DNA of 43,872 nucleotides from Singulisphaera sp. GP187 (GTDB lineage Bacteria > Planctomycetota > Phycisphaerae > Phycisphaerales > SM1A02). Location of the stretch: the NCBI GenBank assembly GCA_945871445.1, contig CAMBWI010000014.1:1-43872 (forward strand). Reading direction: 5' to 3'. The notes beneath the pieces were generated by a model. That model was not told where the DNA came from and searched no databases. It worked only from the letters and a program-made list of their open reading frames with translations. Positions 26,916 to 35,598 of this stretch are shown piece after piece. A program made the translations under genes and the position numbers. Numbering within the stretch: the first letter of the stretch is position 1; every line of letters starts with the position of its first letter.

Positions 26916-27692
26916 ATGACATACGGCCAATATCTTCGAGTTCCAGAACTCCTCTCTCTGCAACAAACAATGTCCAAAGGGAAGGATCATGATGAGACGC
27001 TATTCATCATCATTCATCAAGTTTACGAACTTTGGTTCAAGCAACAGATTCACGAAGCGATCTTTCTGCAGCGTGCATTGGAAGATGGCAACGATCCAAC
27101 TGCGCTCTCGACTTTGAAGCGCATGCTGACGATTCTCAAGACGATGGTCGGTCAAATTGATGTGCTCGAAACGATGAGTCCAGTTTCGTTTCTCTCTTTT
27201 CGATCGCTCCTTTCAAATGCAAGTGGGTTTCAATCTTCGCAGTTTCGAGAATTCGAATTTATTTTGGGTAACAAACGTGCAGCTGCAATCGATCGGTATC
27301 CTGAAGGAAGTCCAGAGCGCATTGCACTTGCAGCTCGCCTAAAAGATTTCACTTTATGGCAGTCATTTCTCCGCAGATTGAAGCATGCAGGACACGCCAT
27401 TCCAAATCGATTGATTGAGACTCCGATGCAAGCTCTGCCAGAAACAGACGCAGAGCTGCAGGAAATACTGCTCGATGTCTATCACAATCATCCAAACGAC
27501 CGAATGCTTTGCGAATTGATGGTCGACCTTGACGAAGGAATTCAAGAGTGGCGTTATCGACATGTCAAGATGGTCGAAAGAACAATCGGTGCGCGAATGG
27601 GAACAGGTGGCTCGCCAGGCGCGGCATATCTACGCGCCACACTCTTCACTCCACTCTTTACTGATCTTTGGACGATTCGCGATCGGATTTGA
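26916..27692 (+). CDS. kynA: Tryptophan 2,3-dioxygenase
   Basis: The protein has about 258 residues from the ATG at 26916. The frame is open from 26847, but that part overlaps the CrtN-like gene, and homologues begin at the LTYGxYL motif, here MTYGQYL. The heme enzyme opens the indole ring of L-tryptophan to N-formylkynurenine. Key residues are present: HQVYELWFKQ with His34, FREFEFILGNK with Arg111, the proximal heme ligand candidate His216 in RYRHVKMVERTIG, and the GTGGSPGAAYL loop. Length fits bacterial TDO (about 260-290). It is almost certainly co-transcribed with the carotenoid desaturase upstream. No kynurenine formamidase or kynureninase is nearby. Confidence 0.93.
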   Translation: MTYGQYLRVPELLSLQQTMSKGKDHDETLFIIIHQVYELWFKQQIHEAIFLQRALEDGNDPTALSTLKRMLTILKTMVGQIDVLETMSPVSFLSFRSLLSNASGFQSSQFREFEFILGNKRAAAIDRYPEGSPERIALAARLKDFTLWQSFLRRLKHAGHAIPNRLIETPMQALPETDAELQEILLDVYHNHPNDRMLCELMVDLDEGIQEWRYRHVKMVERTIGARMGTGGSPGAAYLRATLFTPLFTDLWTIRDRI

Positions 27693-27723
27693 TCAAGCAA
27701 ACATTTTTCTTTCGCACCGACCA

Positions 27724-30462
27724 CTATTGGCCGACTGTTCCAGAACCTGATCGAATCTGAATTCGCCCAGATTGAAGATCCCAAGTCATCGCTGCCGCTC
27801 GAAGCGGAGTTCCCTGCCCCTTTGGCAAGACATTGACCAATCTTCCAGCACGCGCACGCATTTCTGCCATCTGTGTCACAACGTTGTAATCAAACTCCTC
27901 GCACTCCACATCATAATCCGGCGTGCGAATGAAACAGCGTCCGATGCCGCGCACGCGTTGCACTTCTGATGAACCACCTAAATTGAATGCAGGTTGCTTC
28001 GCATCACCGATTGCAGAAGCATCAGCAATTCGACGCTCCAAAGTCGCTTCGAGACGATCGCACGTCAGTGTCAATGTGTCTGTTTTTTGCGGACCAGCCC
28101 GCACAAGTTCGACGGATTGATCCATTGTCATAAGAAACTTTTCGTCAACGAGTCGCTTGAGATTCATCGCAGAACCCCAGCGAAATCGACTGACACCTTC
28201 GATTCCTCCCCCTGGCACTGATTGATCACGCGTTCGATTCTGTTGCGCCTTTGGATCGAGTGAACCTCCTGTTGGCACATTCACAAGAACACTTCCAGCA
28301 CTCGGCACACTCGCCTCGCCAGTCACTGCGTCATAATCGATTGTCTGCCCTTTCACTTGAAAGAGTCGAGGCTCGCCAGTGCGATTTGCGTCCAACCAAA
28401 CTTGATTCTCTATCCGTGCATCGCCAGTGGCAATCAATCGCTTTGGGCGAACATCTCCTCCAGCAGCAGTTGGTGAGTTTGCTTGAACTGCCGTTGCAAG
28501 TGCCCCATCGGCTGATGGACGACGATCCAATTCCAAGTGAACACTCTGCGCATCAAGTGCGTCATATTCTTCTGGACGGGGCTCGGCGCGAATCTTCACA
28601 TCTTTCTCAAGATCCAAAACTGCGCCATTCGTAGCAAGATCTGTAAAAAGCATTTGCCCTTTCCACTGAGCATCCATCTCGGGTTTGACTGCAGAAACTG
28701 CTGGAACTTCGATCTTTCCACGAAGGTCAGCTGCGACAATTGGTGTCTGCCAACTTCGAGCTCGACCGCCTTCGGGTGATGCTGCTGTTCGCTTGCGATC
28801 ATCGACAGACAATGTTGACATCCCGTCGATGAAGACACCGCCTCGAATGATCGAGAGCCCAGGTCCACGAAGATCCGCAAGACCTTTGGGTGGGAATGCG
28901 ATCATTCCATCTGCAAAAACGCGTGCGCCATCCTTCAGTTGAATTTGCACACCACGATCCGCATCGACACGCGTGACTTCAGAAGGACCAAGCGCGGGAT
29001 CACTTGCATTTGCGGCACGAGGCGTCGCATTCGGTTGCGTACTTTCAAACTGTGCGCGCAACGCGTCGCACCAAAGTGTTTGCGCAACATTCGTCGCCTC
29101 GACCGAACCTGTCGCAACAAGAAGTTGTGGAATCGTGCGACCAGATGCATCTTTGACAAGATCCATATCGACATCCTTCGCTCGAAGTGCAAGACCCGCT
29201 TGATTGGCCAACTCAACATCCTGGCCATCAATCCGAACATGCATTCCTTGCGGTGAATCTGGAACTTTTTCATTCGCAGATACCGGCACCATTTTTAGTT
29301 GGCCAGTAAACCGAACCACAAGAAGATCTCCAACTGGCTCGGGTGCGGCAGCGATCACTGCGCCTGCAATTCGGCTTGTGATTCCAAGTGGAAGAGTTCG
29401 CCCACGAAAGGCGGCAGGGTCTTGCGCTTCATCGGGCGCAGCATTCATCACCATTTCCTTCGCAATCAAATCGCTCTTCAGCGTGAAGATTGCGACAAGT
29501 TCATCGCCTTTCGACCACGCTCGATCAGCACCTGAATATCGCAAAATCTCGACATCATCGTGCAGTTCAAGACGATAGAAGCGCTCTGCTGGCGTCGCGG
29601 CGACTTGCTGATTCGAAGTCAGAGGCGCACGAAAATTCTCACGTCCCTCAGTACGCAAAGAAACTGGCGTCATCAACATCATGTTTGGCGCAATTTTCTG
29701 TGGCATCGCACTTGCTTGCGTGCGACTCTGTCGAGCGCGATCAATCACGATAGGACCAAGCGGATGTTCAACGGTCAATCGTTCGATTGACTTCCCATCT
29801 GTTCCAAGTAGAAGATCGAGACCTTCGCCATCGAAAGTCAAAATGTCTGTGGTCAATCGAAACGCTGATCGACATCCAAGTTGATTGAGCACTTGGTCAA
29901 ACTCCAACTGCTCGGACTCCAGAATCATCGATGGACTGTCCTTTGCAAGATTCACAACCATTCCAGGCGCAGGGCGATAAAAGCGAATGACAACATCACC
30001 ATTGAATGTTCCAGATTCAAGCGCACGATTTGGTACATAAACTCGCCCTGAACTCGCCCGCAGCGTTGCAACACGACCATCCTCCATATAGAAGACAGTT
30101 CGCGGCTCAATCATTGACATAAATGCGCCAGGCTGTGGGTCAATTTTCTGTGCGGTGTATTGCTGTGCGACTCGTCCATCTTTGCCCGCAACTTGAACCC
30201 ATGCACCCTGATCAAGTTGCACAGACGTTGTGTTGCCACGACGTGCTTGTACTGCATCACGCTCTGCATCGGTAAGCGGTTGTGGCGCAACCAAATCTTC
30301 GATCGGAGTCGATCGCTCTCGACGAGATGAAGGAAGGTCACGATCGAATCGCCACGCTGCGAAAAAGAGTCCAACAGCAACGACAACCGATAGACCGACA
30401 ACGACGATGCGAGAGGCGTTGGCTTTCATGAAGTGAGCGGAGTGTATCTCACGCCAAGTCAT
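27724..30462 (-). CDS. Large LptC/LptA-like envelope protein
   Basis: The protein has about 912 residues, with a single N-terminal membrane helix (about 18-36 from the 30462 start). A beta-rich periplasmic region follows, with repeating patterns seen in LptC/OstA-like proteins: AQKIDPQPGAFMSMIEPRTVFYM, RVYVPNRALESGTFNGDVVIRFY and, later, IDYDAVTGEASVP and FDYNVVTQMAEMRARAGRL. LptC and LptA carry lipopolysaccharide across the periplasm; each is normally about 180-200 residues, so this would be an expanded form joining several such units. The start is either ATG 30462, overlapping the upstream stop as TGATG, or ATG 30429 closer to the helix. Last gene of the rpsT - protease operon. The LPS role is inference from pattern. 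Confidence 0.65.
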   Translation of the reverse strand: MTWREIHSAHFMKANASRIVVVGLSVVVAVGLFFAAWRFDRDLPSSRRERSTPIEDLVAPQPLTDAERDAVQARRGNTTSVQLDQGAWVQVAGKDGRVAQQYTAQKIDPQPGAFMSMIEPRTVFYMEDGRVATLRASSGRVYVPNRALESGTFNGDVVIRFYRPAPGMVVNLAKDSPSMILESEQLEFDQVLNQLGCRSAFRLTTDILTFDGEGLDLLLGTDGKSIERLTVEHPLGPIVIDRARQSRTQASAMPQKIAPNMMLMTPVSLRTEGRENFRAPLTSNQQVAATPAERFYRLELHDDVEILRYSGADRAWSKGDELVAIFTLKSDLIAKEMVMNAAPDEAQDPAAFRGRTLPLGITSRIAGAVIAAAPEPVGDLLVVRFTGQLKMVPVSANEKVPDSPQGMHVRIDGQDVELANQAGLALRAKDVDMDLVKDASGRTIPQLLVATGSVEATNVAQTLWCDALRAQFESTQPNATPRAANASDPALGPSEVTRVDADRGVQIQLKDGARVFADGMIAFPPKGLADLRGPGLSIIRGGVFIDGMSTLSVDDRKRTAASPEGGRARSWQTPIVAADLRGKIEVPAVSAVKPEMDAQWKGQMLFTDLATNGAVLDLEKDVKIRAEPRPEEYDALDAQSVHLELDRRPSADGALATAVQANSPTAAGGDVRPKRLIATGDARIENQVWLDANRTGEPRLFQVKGQTIDYDAVTGEASVPSAGSVLVNVPTGGSLDPKAQQNRTRDQSVPGGGIEGVSRFRWGSAMNLKRLVDEKFLMTMDQSVELVRAGPQKTDTLTLTCDRLEATLERRIADASAIGDAKQPAFNLGGSSEVQRVRGIGRCFIRTPDYDVECEEFDYNVVTQMAEMRARAGRLVNVLPKGQGTPLRAAAMTWDLQSGRIQIRSGSGTVGQ

Positions 30463-31277
30463 CAATCGTCCGCCAAGAGCAGAACGACAGCAATGTCGTA
30501 AAACGAGTGAGTCGCAACGGCGATACCAAAGCCTCGCACAACAAACAGAATCCCGAAAAAGACTCCCGCAACAAGGAAAAATGTTGCACGCCTGACATCC
30601 AGAACCCCAGCTTCCGTTCTGAGTGGGTGATAAAGCGCGAAAAGCACAGCAGAAATGCCAATTGCGACACCGATTCCCCAGCGCTCAGGCATCCGAAAAA
30701 GGTCAACAAAAACCGTATGTAGAAGCCCTAGAAGAATCATCCTGAAAATCATTTCTTCATAGAGTCCTGCGCCAATGCTGATTGCCACTTTTCCAAAGGG
30801 GCTCAATTGCGAAATTGAATCTGGCAGAGCGGGAACGAACCCCCTTGAAATCAGTTGCGCCAAGACCAACAATGACAGCGCGAACAACGCACTTTCGATT
30901 GCCATCCCCGCGACTGTCGGTAAATGAATTGACCACGGCTTGCGCACAAGAATCTGCCAGACGATCATCACCACGATCAACGAGACAGCAGGCAAAGCAA
31001 GAGTTGGCAGATTGAGTCGCGAGGGGTCGACTCCGAAGTTTGAAAAAAATCGCAATAGACTTTCGTGCGCTGCATTGGTCAAAGTTCCTTCAGAGCCATG
31101 AAAGAAAAAAAGCAACCAGATTTCGTAAAGCAACACGAGTGGAGCTATCAACCCCAATATTTCCAGCGGTTGCTTCGAACGATCGAAATAACTTTTTTCA
31201 CCACCCCTTCGTGAATGCGATACATCAGACGATCCAGCGGATCGTTCCTTTCCCCGAAGGCCTCGACGAATCGCCAT
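30462..31277 (-). CDS. CPBP-family intramembrane metalloprotease (CAAX protease-like)
   Basis: The 271-residue multi-pass membrane protein has about seven hydrophobic segments. The CPBP/Abi motifs are EExxFR at 174-179 (YEEMIFR), a His in FALYHP (His217) and the third motif ATHSFYD (His257). These Glu and His residues form the intramembrane active site of Rce1-type proteases. Bacterial members are implicated in protein maturation or bacteriocin immunity; no partner is evident here. Four bases separate it from the rpsT stop upstream, and its own stop overlaps the start of the LptC-like gene (TGATG at 30460-30464). The basic N-terminus (1-35) is cytosolic. Confidence 0.87.
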   Translation of the reverse strand: MAIRRGLRGKERSAGSSDVSHSRRGGEKSYFDRSKQPLEILGLIAPLVLLYEIWLLFFFHGSEGTLTNAAHESLLRFFSNFGVDPSRLNLPTLALPAVSLIVVMIVWQILVRKPWSIHLPTVAGMAIESALFALSLLVLAQLISRGFVPALPDSISQLSPFGKVAISIGAGLYEEMIFRMILLGLLHTVFVDLFRMPERWGIGVAIGISAVLFALYHPLRTEAGVLDVRRATFFLVAGVFFGILFVVRGFGIAVATHSFYDIAVVLLLADD

Positions 31278-31281
31278 TTTG

Positions 31282-31560
31282 TTATGCGGACTTCGCAGCA
31301 GTCAACTTATTCAAGCGCTTTGCCAAACGACTCTTTCGACGAGCCGCTGTATTGTGATGCATGGTTGGCGTGAGCGCAAACCGATCCAACATCCCTGAAA
31401 GCAACCGAAGTGACTTTTCAGCCGCACTCTTATCGCAATCATGGATTGCCTTGAGGAACAACTTGGTCTCGTCCTTCACCTTAGTACGGCGCCAACGATT
31501 GCGCGCACTGCGGTCAATGTTTTGTCGAACTCGTTTCTTCGCTGATTCAGAATTTGGCAC
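31282..31560 (-). CDS. rpsT: 30S ribosomal protein S20, GTG start
   Basis: The protein has about 92 residues, Lys/Arg-rich and helical, starting (M)PNSESAKKRVRQNIDRSARNR, the typical S20 N-terminus. The longer open frame to 31662 has no family support. The start I choose is the GTG at 31560, which has AGGA about nine bases upstream and gives exactly the S20 beginning. S20 binds 16S rRNA early in small-subunit assembly. The C-terminal HHNTAARRKSRLAKRLNKL is also characteristic. It is first in an operon with the CPBP protease (4-base gap) and the LptC-like gene, driven by the promoter at 31623-31651. Confidence 0.93.
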   Translation of the reverse strand: MPNSESAKKRVRQNIDRSARNRWRRTKVKDETKLFLKAIHDCDKSAAEKSLRLLSGMLDRFALTPTMHHNTAARRKSRLAKRLNKLTAAKSA

Positions 31561-31622
31561 TGTGATATTCCTCGCAAAAATCGACGTCGACCGCACAAGC
31601 GACCAGAAAACGTCGGACGAAC

Positions 31623-31651
31623 AGTATCGCATAAATTTCCAATTTGTGCAA
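31623..31651 (-). promoter_or_regulatory. Sigma70-type promoter of the rpsT operon
   Basis: Reading the minus strand, TTGCAC (31651-31646), a 17-base spacer and GATACT (31628-31623) make a good match to -35/-10 elements. Transcription would start near 31616, giving an S20 leader of about 55 bases before the GTG at 31560. The spacing, and the position in front of a ribosomal protein gene, support the call. Confidence 0.65.
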
Positions 31652-31709
31652 GTGAAAAGCAAATCTGCACTTGACGAGAGATGGGGCTTTCAGCGACACT
31701 ACACGACTT

Positions 31710-33080
31710 ATGGCAATTCGCTCTGGATCTTCAGGTCCCCTTATCGCTGTCGTTGTATTTGTCATCCTCACGGTGCTGTCAATGGCGACTGCGATTTACT
31801 TTTTTACCGAACGAAACAAAAGCGATGCTATCGCGGCCGAAAGTAAAAGAGCGCTTGTTGATGTAGTAAGCGCTGGCTACTTCGAACAAGAACCAGGTGC
31901 TTCTATTCAGCAGGCTGCGAATGGTGAAAGTAAAAGCGTGGTCGATTATCTCATCTCAAAAAATGGAGAAATTGCAACTGTTCTCACTGGCGAGACGAGT
32001 ACGGATGCTGCGTCTATTCGCAGAACTTTGGGATTGAGCCCAGAACAAACAGCCAAGCAAGCTCTCGATGCGGCTCGACGAAATGTTGCCGAAGCGGCAA
32101 CAAAAACGGCAGAACAACAAAAAATAGTCGAACAAATGACAGCTCAAATGGCTGAAATCCAATCACAAGCCGACGAGAAATCAAAGAGCGCAGATGAAAA
32201 AGTATTGCAGTTGACAGCGACAATCGAGCCCTATCGAGCCTCAACTGAAGCCGCGCTTGCCTCGATTAAAGAACTCAAGGATCAACTCATCCAGGCTCGA
32301 GAAGAAGCAAAGTCTGAATATGCAAACCAGATTGCAGAAGAGAAGGACAAACAGGCAAGCCTTGTCTCTGCGAATCTCAGTTTATCGGGGCGTGTGACTG
32401 AATTGCAAAAACAACTTGATGCATTTCGCATCACACCCAATGACCCATCACTCTTAGTCGATGGTGAAATCATTGACTTGGGTGCTACGAAAGATCAGGT
32501 TTATATTTCTCTCGGCACCAAGGATCGAGTGCGTCCTGGAATGACTTTTGAGGTCTATTCAGATCCTGCTGCAATCATGTATGACCCGAAAACTGATCGA
32601 CAAAGCCCTGGCTACGCGAGTATTGAAATCATCAAAGTTGGAGACACGACAAGTACAGCCCGCGTCACTCGAAAGGCTCCACGAAAATCGATTTCCAAAG
32701 GGGATGTGCTCGCCAACGCTGTTTACAGCCCAAAATATCAATATAAGTTTCTCGTCCACGGGAGATTCGATGTGGATAATGATGGAAAAGTCACCGATGG
32801 CGAGACTGATTACATCCGTTCGAAAATCCAGGACTGGGGCGGTATTGTCGTTGAAGGCGAACAAATCACACCTGATGTTGATTTTGTAGTTATTGGACCA
32901 ATTCCAGTGAAGCCCCAAATGCGCTCGATGGGTGAGAGCGAAGCTGATTATGCCAAATCTCTCTCTGCAAGCCGTGCATACGACTCGTATCAAGAACTCT
33001 TGAACTCTGCGTCTGCTGCACAGATTCCCATCCTGAATTGGAACCGATTCCAAATTCTCACCGGCGCTGCAGAGCGCTGA
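31710..33080 (+). CDS. Membrane-anchored coiled-coil protein with BRCT-like C-terminal region
   Basis: The protein has about 456 residues from the ATG at 31710; a TTG at 31671 in the same frame is less likely. One transmembrane helix (about 12-32, IAVVVFVILTVLSMATAIYF) is followed by a long heptad-like coiled coil (about 115-235, rich in Ala, Gln, Glu, Lys). A beta-rich segment comes next (DGEIIDLGATKDQVYISLG, with RVRPGMTFEVY). The last part, from about 340, carries FDVDNDGKVTDGETDYIRSKIQDWGGIVVEG and VDFVVIGPIPVKP, whose order of GG and hydrophobic strands recalls a BRCT fold. I do not know a named family with this architecture. It is divergent from rpsT and upstream of an LpxL-like gene. 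Confidence 0.75.
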   Translation: MAIRSGSSGPLIAVVVFVILTVLSMATAIYFFTERNKSDAIAAESKRALVDVVSAGYFEQEPGASIQQAANGESKSVVDYLISKNGEIATVLTGETSTDAASIRRTLGLSPEQTAKQALDAARRNVAEAATKTAEQQKIVEQMTAQMAEIQSQADEKSKSADEKVLQLTATIEPYRASTEAALASIKELKDQLIQAREEAKSEYANQIAEEKDKQASLVSANLSLSGRVTELQKQLDAFRITPNDPSLLVDGEIIDLGATKDQVYISLGTKDRVRPGMTFEVYSDPAAIMYDPKTDRQSPGYASIEIIKVGDTTSTARVTRKAPRKSISKGDVLANAVYSPKYQYKFLVHGRFDVDNDGKVTDGETDYIRSKIQDWGGIVVEGEQITPDVDFVVIGPIPVKPQMRSMGESEADYAKSLSASRAYDSYQELLNSASAAQIPILNWNRFQILTGAAER

Positions 33081-33090
33081 TCGTAGAACC

Positions 33091-34125
33091 TTGCGTCCCA
33101 ACGGCGCCCTTCATCAAACGAACGCACTTGCGCAATACGCCGCATTGCGTGGACTCTTTGGTGTCTTTCATATGTTTGGTGTCGGTCAGAACATGCGCAC
33201 GGCGGCGAGTGCTGGCTCTCTTTACTTTCGCGCAGTTCGTAGACACCGCGAGCGTGCGATTGGACATATCAGCCGAAGTTTCCCACATCTCACGCCAGCC
33301 GAAGTCAACGATCTTGCCGAGAAATCCGTGCGAAGTCTCTTCCAAATGTTTATGGTCGAAACAGTTGCGATCCCCCGCTTACTGACTCCGACTTCTTGGC
33401 CTCAATATGTCAAGACTGGGAAGATCGAGGAATCTCTGCGGATGCTTGTGAGCCGAGATCCGATTTTGTTCGTCACGGGTCACTGCGGCAATTGGGAATT
33501 GTTGGGGTTCGTCCTTGCACTTCTTGGATTCAGAATGAGCGCGCTTGCTCGGCCTCTAGATAATCCATGGATCGATCGATGGCTGAGTGATGTGCGGGCA
33601 GCGCGCGGACTTCAAGTCATCACGAAATGGGGGGCGACAACCGAAGTGCAGAAATTGATCGAACAAGGCGGCAGAGTCGGATTCATCGCAGATCAAAATG
33701 CGGGAAATGATGGGATCTTTGTGCCATTCTTTGGTCGCCTCGCTTCAAGTTATAAATCGATCGGGTTACTTGCGATGCGATATGAAATTCCAATCGTCAG
33801 TGGCTCTGCTCGTCGATGCGACGGAACATTTTCGTATGAACTGAATCATGCGGACATCATCTATCCACGAGATTGGAAAGATCAACCCGATCCACTTTTT
33901 TATATCACCGCTCGATTCAATCGCGCAATTGAAATGGCGATTCGAGAAGCTCCAGAACAATATTTATGGGTTCATCGCCGTTGGAAAAGTCGCCCTCCAC
34001 ACGAGCGATTAGGGCGTCCAATGCCAGACAGGTTGCGCGAAAAACTCCGCCAATTGCCATGGATGACAGATGAAGAGATGGAACGACTTGAACAGCGAAT
34101 TGAGCCAGTTGTGCCGACTATATAA
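33091..34125 (+). CDS. LpxL/HtrB-like lipid A acyltransferase
   Basis: The protein has about 344 residues, with the family HxxxxE catalytic motif in GHCGNWELLGF (His131, Glu136 from the 33091 start). Typical flanks are RAIGHISRSFP (the NL-x-x-x-FP region), RPLDNPWIDRW, VGFIADQNAGNDGIFVPFFG and the C-terminal YLWVHRRWKSRPP. The reaction is transfer of an acyl chain to lipid A or a related lipid at the cytoplasmic face of the inner membrane. No ATG gives a full-length enzyme: the likely start is TTG at 33091, or TTG at 33145, because homologues need the segment before FHMFGVG. It begins about 10 bases after the coiled-coil gene, suggesting one transcript. Confidence 0.9.
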   Translation: MRPNGALHQTNALAQYAALRGLFGVFHMFGVGQNMRTAASAGSLYFRAVRRHRERAIGHISRSFPHLTPAEVNDLAEKSVRSLFQMFMVETVAIPRLLTPTSWPQYVKTGKIEESLRMLVSRDPILFVTGHCGNWELLGFVLALLGFRMSALARPLDNPWIDRWLSDVRAARGLQVITKWGATTEVQKLIEQGGRVGFIADQNAGNDGIFVPFFGRLASSYKSIGLLAMRYEIPIVSGSARRCDGTFSYELNHADIIYPRDWKDQPDPLFYITARFNRAIEMAIREAPEQYLWVHRRWKSRPPHERLGRPMPDRLREKLRQLPWMTDEEMERLEQRIEPVVPTI

Positions 34126-34218
34126 TTTTTTGTGTTTCGGACAATTCCACGCCAAGAACCACTACCCTACTGTTGGCGATGCAGACCTATCTCAGAGGCT
34201 TTGTTCACGGATGAGCGA

Positions 34219-35223
34219 ATGCCAGCACGGCTCGACTTCGAATCGAATTCAATGACCACCACTCCCACGACAGAGTTTTTAACAAGACCATCTTCTACGA
34301 TTCCGACGAAAATTTTTCTGCGGTATCTGTTGCCAGTCATTCTTGTGCATGGATTGTCAGTCTTGGCTGCTTTCCCAATGTTTTTTTCGTGGACTGGATT
34401 GATCGTCTGCCTCATTGGAATCCACATCTTTGGACAAGCGATCACAATGGGATATCACCGACTGCTGACTCACAGAAGTTTCGAGGTTCCCCGCTGGTTT
34501 GAATGGACCCTTGTCACGCTTGCACTGTGTTGCCTACAAGATTCTCCAGCACGATGGGTTGCCACGCACCGAATGCATCACGCGCACAGCGATGAGAATG
34601 AGGACCCACATTCTCCGCTTGTCGACTTTTTGTGGGGGCATATGGGATGGCTCTTCTTGCGCAATCACGATCTGACTCATGTTTCAAATTACTCTCGATA
34701 TGCACGCGACACTCTTCAAGATCCATTCTATTTCTGGCTTGAACGAAATCCCATCGCACCACTCTTTTTCTATTTTGGACAGTGCGTTCCTTACTTCGCA
34801 ATCCCTATGGGAATCTCGTGGTACTTCGGCGCATCGGTGGCAGATGCAGCGCTCTTCGCAACGAGTGTGACCATTTGGGGAGTTTTCTTGCGGACGGTTC
34901 TTGTCTGGCACATCACATGGAGCGTCAACAGTCTGACTCATATGTTTGGTTATCGCAGTCATGAGACTGGCGAGAACAGCCGCAACAATTGGCTCGTTGC
35001 TTTGATTGCCGCTGGAGAAGGCTGGCACAATAATCATCATCAGGATCCTTCTTGTTGCACAGTGCAACATCGTTGGTGGGAATTCGATCTGACATACTGG
35101 GAAATTCGTGGGCTTCAACGCTTGGGGATTGTCAGCAATATCACCCCGCGCAGAGATGAGCGTGTTCGCCGTGCAGTGAAGGCGAAATCCACTGAATCCT
35201 CTGATCAAACAGCGAAAAAGTAA
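34219..35223 (+). CDS. Membrane fatty acid desaturase (acyl-CoA/acyl-lipid delta-9 type)
   Basis: The protein has about 334 residues from ATG 34219; ATG 34252 is an alternative and the upstream open frame from GTG 34132 looks untranslated. Four membrane helices and three histidine boxes bind the diiron centre. These are HRLLTH (His80, His85), HRMHH (His117, His120, His121) and HNNHH (His270, His273, His274), in the spacing of the stearoyl-CoA/OLE1-like family. It inserts a cis double bond into saturated acyl chains using oxygen and electrons from a redox partner not encoded here. The oxygen need implies aerobic life. It follows the LpxL-like gene by about 90 bases and is closed by a terminator at 35222-35258. 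Confidence 0.92.
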   Translation: MPARLDFESNSMTTTPTTEFLTRPSSTIPTKIFLRYLLPVILVHGLSVLAAFPMFFSWTGLIVCLIGIHIFGQAITMGYHRLLTHRSFEVPRWFEWTLVTLALCCLQDSPARWVATHRMHHAHSDENEDPHSPLVDFLWGHMGWLFLRNHDLTHVSNYSRYARDTLQDPFYFWLERNPIAPLFFYFGQCVPYFAIPMGISWYFGASVADAALFATSVTIWGVFLRTVLVWHITWSVNSLTHMFGYRSHETGENSRNNWLVALIAAGEGWHNNHHQDPSCCTVQHRWWEFDLTYWEIRGLQRLGIVSNITPRRDERVRRAVKAKSTESSDQTAKK

Positions 35224-35258
35224 AAACCACCCTCTGCCACACGCGAAGGCGGGTTTTT
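35222..35258 (+). terminator. Rho-independent terminator after the desaturase gene
   Basis: The stem CCC-(TCT)-GCC pairs with GGC-GGG around the loop ACACGCGAA and is followed by TTTTT. The upstream AAAAACC can extend the pairing with GGTTTTT. It begins at the desaturase stop codon, so it should end that transcript before the small gene at 35277. Confidence 0.55.
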
Positions 35259-35276
35259 ATATTCTTATATACAGCA

Positions 35277-35588
35277 ATGAGAGTTCTTGTCGTCCTGCCA
35301 TCTGCCACGCCCTCTGATCGTGCACCACCTTCACTCGGATCGCGTGCGTCAGTGGAAAAAAATCTTCGCTTGCTGAACACGCAATCAGACTCTCAAAGCG
35401 CAGACATTTTGTACGGCCCTGGGATCCAATTTCAATTGGCACCCAATCAAGATCCTGTCGTGCAAATGATTCTTGAAGTCTCCGATGAAGACATTGGATG
35501 GCTGGTCATCGAGCGCATCGGGCGGACTTTGAAATGGAAATTCGTAGACCTCAATACAGGCAATGAGTTGGCGTTTCCTTCCAACTGA
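35277..35588 (+). CDS. Small protein of unknown function (103 residues)
   Basis: The 103-residue protein has no signal peptide or membrane helix. The N-terminal half is polar and Ser/Pro-rich. The C-terminal half looks like a small beta domain (IQFQLAPNQDPVVQMILEV, DIGWLVIERIGRTLKWKFVDLNTG). I do not recognise it. It starts 19 bases after a terminator, ends 10 bases before the next gene's preferred start, and codon use looks coding, so it is probably the first gene of a two-gene unit with the secreted protein at 35599. Confidence 0.6.
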   Translation: MRVLVVLPSATPSDRAPPSLGSRASVEKNLRLLNTQSDSQSADILYGPGIQFQLAPNQDPVVQMILEVSDEDIGWLVIERIGRTLKWKFVDLNTGNELAFPSN

Positions 35589-35598
35589 TCATTCCGTG

